Origin: Pestalotiopsis fici W106-1
Lineage: Eukaryota; Ascomycota; Sordariomycetes; Amphisphaeriales; Sporocadaceae
Assembly: GCF_000516985.1 (NCBI RefSeq)
Contig: NW_006917103.1
Coordinates: 682,001-746,000, forward strand
Direction of reading: 5' to 3'
Length of the DNA: 64,000 bases
Shown: positions 26,201 to 38,294 of the stretch, one piece after another
How positions within the stretch are numbered: the first letter of the stretch is position 1
How the letters are laid out: every line of letters starts with the position of its first letter
Notes under the pieces: generated by a model
Told to the model about the DNA's origin: nothing
The model's input: only the letters and a program-made list of their open reading frames with translations
The model's database searches: none
Program-made: the position numbers and the translations under genes

Positions 26201-28007
26201 AATCTATAATTTCGTTAAATTTCGTATCCGAATTCGGTTCCAGGTAACTTAAACCGATTATACGGGCTTTTTCTATTATTTTTAATAAATTTATAGCTAA
26301 ATATATTATATTAGGCTTTAATTTATTAGCTAAATATAAAAAAAATCTACGTTTTTTTTAATTTAACGTAGCAAAAGGCCTATTTTTAAAATTATATAAT
26401 TTATTCCCGCTTATAATACCGCTTTTTTAATAATATAATTAGCCGGATATAATATTTAGCGGAAACTCCGGTATATAAAGCACGTTTAATAACGTTATTT
26501 TACGTATTTCCCGGTTAATTTCGAAAAAAAGCGTAATATTTTTAATTTTTTTTAAAAATACTTTTTTATTATTTATAATAATCGGTAAAAAATCCGATTT
26601 TATAGTAAAATTATCGAATAAATTCTTATTATTCGATATATATTTTAAGGAATTAGTATCGTATAATTATTAGTTTTTAGGAACGGAGGTTAATTTTTTT
26701 TTCGATTTATTCGAAATATTCGAAAAAGTATGGAACGATTCGTTTTCGTCCGAATTTTCGTTACGGGGTAGGTTTCCCCGTTTTTTAGATTTCTGGTTTA
26801 TGGTGGATATGGTCGAATTTGAGTTATTCGACTTATTCGAATTATTCGAATTATTCGATTTTTTCGATTTATTCGATTTATTCGAATTCTTTTTATTTCC
26901 GCTTTAGGTTCCCCGTTAATTTTGATTGGATCGGAGAAACCGGGATTTCTTATTATCCGTATAATAAGAATTTCCTATAGCCGTATCCGGATCCCGTCGG
27001 TTTTCGTTTAAAATATCCGTAATTAACCTTTCGAAAATAGGTGGATTTATAAACCGTAAAATATTACGTTAACGGTTAACCTATATAGGGTAAACTAATT
27101 AAAAGGCTATAATAAAAACCGTTTTTTAATCGATATTATCGATTTTAGCCTTAACGCTTAAAAGCTTTAAAATATATCCTTTAAAAATAGATATAAACTC
27201 GTTTAACGAATTATAATTTTCGAATTTTATAATATAAAATTCGAAATATAATTATTAACGTAATATAAGTCCGGTGCCTTAATAGGCTAATTATAAAGTC
27301 GATAAGGCTTTATATAGATTTATTTTATTAAATATTAAATTTAACGATTTTATTATTAAATTCTAACGAATTAAAAACAATACCTGGGCTTTCTAAATAT
27401 CGGTTATACCGTTATATATATCGGTAATTTTAAAAAACCGATCGATTCCTAGTAATTTAAGATATAATTATAATATAGATTTCTATATATTCCAGTTTCC
27501 GGATCCGGAGAGTTTCTGTTTTTCCGGTATCTGGTATCCGGCAATAATACAGATAAAATTATTTATTTTGCCGAATTTTTGCCGTTATAACGGTATAATT
27601 ATTATTAAAAACAGTAAAGGAATCGTTAAGAAAATAAAAATAAAAGAAATTAATTCTTTTATTTTATCGATAAAATATATAAAGGGATCCAGGTGTTATA
27701 ATATAATATAGCAGGTGCTATAGGGTGCTATAGCAAATCGGCTATTATAATAAGGATTAGTTATAAATAACTTTATAGCCGTTATATAGCTATAACGGGT
27801 AAAATCACTATAATTAGCTATTTAACTATAATTTTCGATATAATTACGGCTTATATAGGCTTATATATAGGCTTATAAAAGATCGGCTATTATAACGGAA
27901 TTCTAAAGTCTATATTAAATCAATTCGTTTAGGAGAGCGGCTATAGTTTTCGATATAAAGTCCGGTTTTTAATATAATCGATATTATACCGGACCGGGCT
28001 TATAACC

Positions 28008-28636
28008 TATTCTAAGGTATAATTAGTGGATTATAAACTTAGGTATAGGGAAGCGTTTATATAATTCGTAAAATCAGGCCGTAAAGGGTAGTTATAGGGC
28101 TGTATAACTAATTTATTAAAGCTTAAGGAAAGAATAACTAATTACGGAGGAATAATTACCTTTTATACCCATAAAATCAACCAATAAGAATATTTTAGAA
28201 TATATTACTAATAAATTGGATTTATAATTAAGTTAATTAGTAATAAGGTTAATTTATAATCGAAAAAATTATCGACATCTATGGATTTCTATGGTGTGGG
28301 TTACCCTGTAACCTAGGGCCACTGTGGCCAGGTGTACTGGCCACACTTAGTGGGGCTGGATCCAGTGGAACGTTCCACTGGATTCCAGTGGGTTCCAGTG
28401 GCCATAGTGGCCACAATAGTTAACTGTAATGACTTATTGACTGTATAGCACTATGAACAGTGGCTATAAGTGGTGCTGTACTGACTGTAGGTTAGTATAG
28501 GGTAAGTTCCACTGATTTCCCATATATCGTTATTTAACGATATCTCGATGGGTTTTATAGCTGTTATAACGATATAATATGCGTTATAAAGCTAATTTTA
28601 TGCATTATACGATGCTATATTAACATCCGTGCAACA
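28008..28636 (-). repeat. Array LTR3 (629 bp), partly spared by RIP
   Basis: The copy starts TATTCTAAGGTATAATTAGT and ends TTAACATCCGTGCAACA. Its first 260 bp are moderately mutated, but about 28,275-28,510 is rich in G and C, including repeated CCAGTGG, CCACTGG and TGGCC words, and appears close to the pre-RIP sequence. Confidence 0.9.
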
Positions 28637-28637
28637 T

Positions 28638-29235
28638 TTAGGCATAAGGAAGCGTTTATATAATTCGTAAAATTAGGCCGTAAAAAATAATTATAAAGCT
28701 ATATAACTAATTTATTAAAGCTTAAGGAAAAAATAACTAATTACGGAGGAATAACTACTTTTTATACCTATAAAATTAACTAATAAAAATATTTTAGAAT
28801 ATATTACTAATAAATTAGATTTATAATTAAATTAATTAATAATAAGGTTGATTTATAATCGAAAAAACTATCGAAATCTATAGATTTCTATAATATAGGT
28901 TACCCTATAACCTAGGGCCACTATAGCCAGGTGCATTAGCTATATTTAATAGGGCTAAATCTAATAAAACGTTTTACTAGATTCTAATAGGTTCTAGTGG
29001 CTATAATAGCTATAATAGTTAATTATAATAATTTATTAATTATATAGCACTATAAATAGTGGCTGTAAATAGTGCTGTATTAACTATAAATTAATATAGG
29101 GTAAATTTTACTGATTTCCTATATATCGTTATTTAACGATATTTCGATGGGTTTTATAGCTATTATAACGATATAATATGCGTTATAAAGCTAATTTTAT
29201 GCATTATACGATGCTGTATTAACATCCGTGCAACA
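28638..29235 (-). repeat. Array LTR4, 5'-truncated tandem LTR (598 bp)
   Basis: It follows LTR3 directly, without internal sequence, and lacks about the first 31 bp of the LTR. It ends with the same ATCCGTGCAACA as LTR3 and is followed by ATATA. Its RIP load is intermediate between LTR1 and the spared part of LTR3. Confidence 0.88.
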
Positions 29236-31120
29236 ATATATTTTATTTTTATATAAAAATAATTATATTTTTTTATTTTATTATAATATTATTATAACGA
29301 ATCGTAAAAATATTATTTTTATATTTTAAAAAAAAAGAATTTTAAGCGCTTTTAAATATATTATTAAACGTTTAAATTGGATATTATTTTATTATCGTTT
29401 TAATAATAAATTGATTATTATATATTTGCTTATTAATTATATTTAAATCCGCCGCGCTAGGCGATAAAATACTAATAATTAAATAATTAGCTGCTATATA
29501 ACTAATTTAGCGTTTCCTTTTATACGCGCTTACGCTAATTTTAACCTTTATTAGGCTAAATTTTATTATATAGGTAAAGCGCAAATAATACTATTAAAAA
29601 ATTTACGGGTGCAAATTTAGCTATAGCTAAATTAATAGCGCGCAGCCTATTAGCGCCTAAAGAATTTATTTTTTATAAGCCCTAAAAATAAAAGTTTAGC
29701 CGCCGGTATTTTTTTTTAAATTACTAAATTAGCTAAAGGACGTATTATTATAAAATGCGGCTTTTATAATAAAAAATCACTTTTTGCATTTTATATAAAA
29801 TAATTTAATTTTTAAATCGGAAAAATTTATTATTTTTATATACGCTATTATAGCTATTAATTAAACCGAATATATTAATAGCTATATATTTGCTATAAAA
29901 AAAGCTATACCGGCTATAGTAAATAAATTATAATTTATAATATTTATTATTATAATAGCTATAAAAATAAATAAAACGCGGTATTTTTAAATAAAAAAAT
30001 CATTAAATAAAATAATTATTAATTAATAGCGGCTTTTTTATATAATAAATAATATAGCCGAAAAAATTAAAGATTTTCGTTATAAATTTATTAATAATAT
30101 TTTTACGATAATTTTTAATTTTAATAAGCGCTACGCAAAATAGGCTTTTAATTTACGCTTTATAAATAGCCATAAGCAATTTACGCGTAAAGGCATATTT
30201 ATATTATTTATTAAACCCGCTTTTGCGCCGGCTATAATATAATTACCTATATATATTAAAATAATTACGGCTATACCTATTATATAAATTAATAATTTTT
30301 ACCCGCTTATATACCTATTTCCTTATATTATTATTAAAATTATTTAAAATATATTTATTTTTTAAATTATAGGTATAATTAGGATTTTATTTATGCTTTA
30401 TTTAGAAAATAAATAATTTTATCGCTGGCGCCCTTAATTAAAAAGGAATTATTATTCTTTAAAAAAGCAGATTTAAAAGGAGATCTAGCGCCGGTATATT
30501 ATTATTTTATATTTTTTATTTATTATAATCGCTTAATAGCTAAACCGTAAAAAAGGCAAAACTATATTAGATATATTAGCAAAAAAAATTTAAAAATAGC
30601 GCTATAAATAATAAGGTAAATATAAGGTTTTTATATAATTATAATAGCAAAATAAATTATATTTATAATAATAATAAAATAAATTATATTTATAATAATA
30701 ATAAAATAATTATATTTATAATAATAATAGGATAAATTGCATTTATATTAATAATAAAGTAAATTATATTTATAGCAATAAGGTAATTTATATTTATAAT
30801 AATAATAAATAAAATAATAATTATATAATTATTTAAAATTATATAAATAATATTAGGTTATAACGGCATTAAAATGCAAAATGCATTTCGCTAAAATTTA
30901 ATTTTAGGCCTTAATTAAATATCCTAAATACCGGTATACCTTTTTAAATATAATTGGTTTTTAGCTATTTTATAATTAATAAAGCAATTCGCATTTTTAC
31001 GCTCCTAAAATTATACCGTTAAATAGCCTTTGTCGAAATAATTTATTTAATATAAAAAATAACAAAATATAATAAATAAATATAAAATTATAATTAAAAA
31101 CAGGTTTAAAAACGATATCG
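29236..31120. repeat. Unidentified RIP-mutated relic, right part of the block
   Basis: About 1.9 kb of AT-rich sequence with stops in all frames. No retroelement or transposase motif could be read in either direction. CG dinucleotides are still frequent, so it probably was a repeat before mutation. It contains the short-unit tandem repeat at 30,650-30,810. Confidence 0.5.
30650..30810. repeat. Degenerate AT-rich tandem repeat
   Basis: About six imperfect units of 25-31 bp share AAATTATATTTATAATAATA. Variants carry GG or GC where others have AA or AT, so the array also seems to have been touched by RIP. Confidence 0.75.
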
Positions 31121-31494
31121 TAACCCGGGGAGCGGAATGTGGGGTTCCCTAGGGGATCCTCCATACACAAAAACCTCTAATATTATTATAATATTTACTC
31201 GAAGTAATCCCCATCCCCCACACCCATCACCACAACTTTTCCAACAAATATAGCCTTTTTCATTAGTTTGCGTGATAAAATCAAAGATAAATTCGTGTCT
31301 TATATTTTGGTTGGTATATTTGAGGCGCGCCGCAAGAGATTGGCAGCAAGAAGGCCGTCATGGGCCGAAAACTCTATTGGATGTTTTGGCTGCGGAACTC
31401 GCCAATAGGCCAATATCATTGGCCACACACCGGATTCGTTTCCTCATGGCAGCCTCAGTCGGGATGGAGGTACGCCCCAGTACCAAGCTTGCGA

Positions 31495-32403
31495 TCAAGT
31501 GATGAAGCATGAATCGGAAGTATCAAAATCGGAAATGCATTGAAAGAAAGTATGAGCTAAAACTTTTGCATAGAAGTCTGTGGAGTTTTCCCGTTGAGAG
31601 AGATTCTTATTGAATAAAAGCGCCAGAAGAAGCCTCGCCAGAATACCAGAATAGCCCGTGGTGGTTATACCGCCATCAACAGCAACAATTGAACCCGTCA
31701 TGGACGTACAGCGTTCGGATGAGAGAAAACATACAAGCTCTGCAACTTCCTCTGGCTGCCCGCATCTGCCGGTGGGCTGAGTCTCGCGCACAATCTTTGC
31801 AGTGTCACCAAACTGGTGCATCATGGGGGTGTCAATGTTGCCCGGCGCAACGGCATTCACCCGTATACCGCTTTTCGCATACTCGAGTGCAGCTGTCTTG
31901 GTGAGACCGTTGATCCCGTGCTTGGATGCCACGTAGGCCGCGCAACCGGCGGAGGCGACGGAGCCCGCGTCAGAGGATATGTTGACAATCGAGCCGCCCC
32001 TTCCAAGGCGAAGAAAGATGCCGAGCTCCTCCTTCATGCAGTAGAAAACGCCGCTCAAGTTGACCGATATGACCTTTTCCTACATGGACGCGGTCGTGGA
32101 GTCGATTGTCTTGCCAGGGGGGAAGATGCCAGCGGCATTGACGCAGATATCGAGTTGCTTGGCCCAATTCATTGCCTTTGAAAAAGCCTCTTCAAGTTCC
32201 ATAGTATCAACCACATTCACGCTGATGGCGAGGGTGCGGACGTCGAATTCCCCAGCAAGACTTTGAGCTTGAGCATTGCCATCAGAAATGTCCATAAGAA
32301 CCAAGTCTGCTCCTCGCGATGCCAACATCCGAGCAACAGCAGAGCCGATGCCGCTTGAAGCGCCAGTCACTAGAGCGACTTTGCCGTCAAATTCTCGAGC
32401 CAT
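31495..32403 (-). pseudogene. Short-chain dehydrogenase/reductase with one in-frame stop (TGG to TAG)
   Basis: A classical SDR frame of 303 codons starts at ATG 32,403 (MAREFDGKVALVTGASSGIG) and carries the Rossmann motif GASSGIG, the NAAG loop, serine in NISSDAG and the catalytic YVASK. Reading continues in the same frame through a single TAG at 32,082-32,080, between DSTTASM and EKVISVNLSGVF. Tryptophan is usual at this place in SDRs. On the plus strand the change is CCA to CTA, a CpA to TpA transition. There is no room for an intron here. The C-terminus after VAVDGGI is longer than usual. The protein would stop after 107 residues, without the active site, so I call it a pseudogene. The substrate is unknown. 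The gene lies about 400 bp from the RIP block. Confidence 0.8.
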
Positions 32404-32613
32404 ATTAAGCTAGAAATATATATAAGGGGAATTATAAAAATGGAGCAGTTGTAAAGCGATTAATTTGCAATCTACGGGCACGTAGTGATGAGTTAAGTCT
32501 TATATGTGTTGGTCAAGATGGTGGATAGCACATGGGCTACTTCAATTCTGCCGTAGGATAGGCTTGAGCTGCTAATCCTAGAATGGCCAGAATGCGAGTT
32601 GTGAGAGTATTAG

Positions 32614-32669
32614 TGTTAATCAAGGTTGTGCTTTCCTCTTAGAGTTTAAATTGGTCTGATGTAAGTGTT
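32614..32669. repeat. Scrap of copia element 1 LTR outside the AT-rich block
   Basis: The sequence starting TGTTAATCAAGGTTGTGCTT matches the first ~56 bp of the 233-bp LTR (TGTTGATTAAGGTGGTGCTT), including TTTCCT and AGTTTAAA. It lies in normal-composition DNA next to the SDR pseudogene and is not AT-shifted. The similarity then ends abruptly. Confidence 0.6.
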
Positions 32670-32819
32670 TGTTGTGGAAGGCTGCCATAACAACAATCTA
32701 TGACACATTCTTGAAAGGACGGGGGTTGGTGACCCAAGATAAGTTGGTAGATACTCCAGGTTTTACTTATAGAGTGGATACCAGCCTTGCACTCTGGCCT
32801 AAAAAGGCATTAAAGGGAC

Positions 32820-33094
32820 ATGGCAATACTATACCTACTAGGTAGGGAAATTCGACTCGCCTCGCGCTACCCCTACGAGCCCTACATGTATGAACAAATA
32901 CAAGCGTCTCGCCGTGTCCCTGTCGAGTACGGACCTGGTGGGTTAGCCAACTGTTATTGGCACGCCGCTGGGCCAGTACACTGACGCCCATGTACGCTGA
33001 GCTCCTCAAGGGCGACGAACAACTCGCCATTGGACCAGCGACGGCTTGGCTGCAGAACGGGTTCAAGGTTGAAAGAGAGATTTTTGAGCAGTAG
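32820..33094 (+). pseudogene. Possible frameshifted gene remnant, unknown family
   Basis: The frame 32,820-32,984 reads MAILYLLGREIRLAS... and ends GLANCYWHAAGPVH-stop. In another frame, 32,990-33,094 reads MYAELLKGDEQLAIGPATAW and ends FKVEREIFEQ-stop. The composition of both parts is protein-like, and joining them needs a one-base shift near 32,985. No intron fits such a short gap. I do not recognise the family. This may be chance, hence the low confidence. Confidence 0.25.
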
Positions 33095-33339
33095 CAGGGT
33101 ACCCCCAAGCAGGTTTTGGCCAAGTATGTGAAATGGACAATATGATGATCAAATTGACAAGATCAATATCAAAGGTATAACAAGATACTCTTATTGCTAA
33201 CTGCATGAGATCTTCATGTTCAATCTGAAGATGGTGTTCAAAAGCCAATCGCTCTATGGCGTGAATTCTATTTGTAATTTTTCATGTGGCCAATCTGCAT
33301 ATACTCTATCGTGGTCATGATATATCTCGTTCTCCTTGT

Positions 33340-34345
33340 CTAGTAGTACTCATCCTCCAACTTGTTCGCAGCTTCACAGATCTTGGCCGTGATATCCTCA
33401 ATCTATGCGTAGAAAGTGTCAGTCTCATTACCATCAATAACAATATGATCCAACAGGTAAACGGTCGCCGAGGGAGTATGGGGGACGCCATTTCTGCGGC
33501 AGATAAACTTACATATTCATCCTTGAACACAGAAAAATGATGTCCTTGTATATCCACAACCCCCCGTAAAAACCGGCCATTCTCCTCATTGTACCAGCCC
33601 CAGCCCAGCATGCGGTCGCCGCGGGCAAAATCAGCAAACGAAGGCGTCGGACCATCGACGGCCTCGTTGGCGCGCAAGAGAATCGTCGGCGGCGGGCGAA
33701 GTACCGGGCCAGCAGCAGCCTTTTTCCAGCGCGGCGGCTCCCAGCGCGCCACCATGCGGCGCGCGTGCGTCATGTTGACGTCGACCTTGGCCTTGAGGTC
33801 GAGGGCCCGTATCTCGTCTGGGGTCCGGTCCGTGACCCGGCCGAGCTCTTGGGGCTTTTGTGTGGTGTCCGTCGCGGGCGTCCCCCGCGGCGGCGGCAGC
33901 AGGCTGTCCACCATGACAATCCCCAGCACCGTAAACTTGGGCCGGAGATCCTTGTCCGTTGCAATCTGGTGTGCCATTTCCAAGGACAAGATGCCGCCCA
34001 GCGACCAGCCTGTGCGATTTTGAATCGAATCGTTATGAGCCATTCTCATGAAAGCGTGAGGGAGCCACTCTTACCTCCCAATATGATCTCGCCTCCGTTT
34101 GGCAGCGCCTTGCCAATTAGGTCGATATAGTGCCTGGCCATCTCCGGGATGCCGCCCTCCCACCAGCCGCCCTCGTGCAGACGCGCATTCTCGACACCCC
34201 AGAGCGGCCGGTTGGTGGGGTCCAGGCAGTGGTAGCTAAAGGTGGTGCCGCCGCCGTCGTGAATGAGAATGAGAGGCGCCCGCGGCTCTGGCAGCCAATC
34301 GGGCCCTTCATATATGAGGGCGGGATTTCCGAGGTAGGCCGACAT
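33340..34345 (-). CDS. Single-domain thioesterase (PKS/NRPS-type TE, alpha/beta hydrolase)
   Basis: Stand-alone thioesterases of this type release or edit acyl chains on polyketide or peptide synthases. Exons on the minus strand: 34,345-34,075, 34,009-33,513, 33,402-33,340 (276 aa). Introns are 65 nt (GTAAGA...CACAG, phase 1) and 110 nt (GTAAGT...CATAG, phase 0). Seen: LILIHDGGGTTFSYH (oxyanion region), the nucleophile elbow GGWSLGG formed exactly across the first splice (Ser about residue 93), IVMVDSLLP (probable acid), and IQGHHFSVF with the catalytic histidine near the C-terminus. The full triad is present, so it should be active. There is no synthase in the window. Its near neighbours are two SDRs (one dead) and, 16 kb away, a P450, so a link to a biosynthetic cluster is only a guess. 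Confidence 0.85.
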
Positions 34346-35225
34346 GGTTGGCCTATCTCCCGTTTCTCTCTCCTTCTCCTTCCCTCTCCAGCAGAAGAAT
34401 CAAAGGCAAGGAGGGCGAAGTGAGCCTTTCTATGTCCACCAGGGTCCTTTTCTGTACCGTACTATTATCATATGAACAGCCCTTGAGTGGCGACCTTTTG
34501 AGAACAGTGCGGCGCAGCGAAATATAGGGCGTGGGAGAACGAAGCAAGACCACGACCGGTAAATGAATCAGCGCATCAGCAATGTCTCAATCCAACAAAA
34601 GTATCAAGTCGCTTGTCTTATTCAGATGAATACTAGTGTGAGATTTTCCAAGGCTGAACTGCTCTTGGGATCGATCAGTTTTACTGTACGACTGCATAAG
34701 CACGCAAGCAGCATGCATGGGGGCGTTGAATATTCCTTGCGTAAGCCCGCATGAGAGATATACGCCCAGCGGTGCTGCCAGCTGAGAGCGGCTGGCTGGC
34801 ATTCCGCATGTGCATTTCGAGTCTCGCATTCTCGACGAGGCAATTTTGAGCTTCAAGAAAATGGGAAGCACATTTGAGGAGACACATGGTTATATATCGA
34901 GCGAATGAAATCCAACATCTCGGGTGTATACTTTGTAGCCCGAGACACTAATGAATTGAGATTTACGAGGTTGTCACTTGCATTTCGCATACATCAACTA
35001 CTAGCCTCCGACCTTGCCGTAGAAATGGCTCAAAATCACAGCACGCACGCATTGTATCAAAGTGACATGTTATTTTTACTTCTTTGTATTATTGTTGCAT
35101 CTATGGCCAACAATTTATATAAAATTCCAAACGCTATGACATGACCATTCCCATTTCATCATCATTGTGTATAATAAAAATTGAGAGAAAGGATTTTCTT
35201 TCGTTCCCGTCAGGAATTGACGAGT
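34346..35225. other. Intergenic, no gene seen
   Basis: 880 bases between the thioesterase ATG and the stop codon of the mannitol dehydrogenase. Only short frames without motifs. It should contain the thioesterase promoter and the dehydrogenase 3' UTR. Confidence 0.55.

Positions 35226-38294
<3,069 letters not shown>

Larger units (their letters stand above)
17128..29235 (-). mobile_element. Tandem copia array: LTR-internal-LTR-internal-LTR-partial LTR
   Basis: A 12.1-kb array is made of four LTR copies (17,128-17,755; 22,593-23,218; 28,008-28,636; 28,638-29,235) and two near-identical internal regions of about 4.8 kb (17,756-22,557 and 23,219-28,007). The outer flanks both read ATATA (17,123-17,127 and 29,236-29,240), as for one original insertion. 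Pol is on the minus strand. Fragments seen in copy A: RNase H (GYSDTDFANNYETRKLTSGY, 18,340-18,134), RT with IYVNNFLIFSPNLRKI (active site 18,741-18,730), an integrase fragment reading IIRINNGKKFSPVKLENYL near 20,340-20,240, and an Asn/Ser-rich stretch near 21,340-21,430. Copy B repeats all of this about 5.4 kb further right. Both copies are riddled with stops and cannot be active. Confidence 0.9.
10030..31120. repeat. AT-rich RIP-degraded block
   Basis: Base composition falls abruptly near 10,030 and recovers near 31,120. Inside, A and T dominate, TA is everywhere, CA and TG are scarce, and the remaining C and G sit largely in CG. That is the pattern left by repeat-induced point mutation, which changes CpA to TpA on both strands. 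Reading frames are full of TAA and TAG; the longest open frame I found is a 68-codon fragment. The block contains two copia-type LTR systems plus unidentified relics on both sides. Direct comparison of LTR copies (see the findings) confirms that the changes are transitions with CG kept. The exact block edges are judged by eye. Confidence 0.93.
32404..33339. other. Intergenic with possible gene remnant
   Basis: Besides the LTR scrap, it holds two short plus-strand frames that look protein-like and abut in different frames (see 32,820-33,094). No intact gene. Confidence 0.5.

Noticed and set aside
30650..30810. CRISPR-like repeat array
   Set aside because: Units are AT-rich, imperfect and without unique spacers, and the genome is a fungus. 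It is a degenerate tandem repeat.
32068..32082. Explaining the SDR stop codon by a short intron
   Set aside because: The only GT...AG available here would be about 11 nt, far below any fungal intron, and the frame is unbroken on both sides.
33589..34023. 144-codon plus-strand frame antisense to the thioesterase
   Set aside because: Shadow of a GC-rich coding exon. The minus-strand frame carries the catalytic triad and clean splices.
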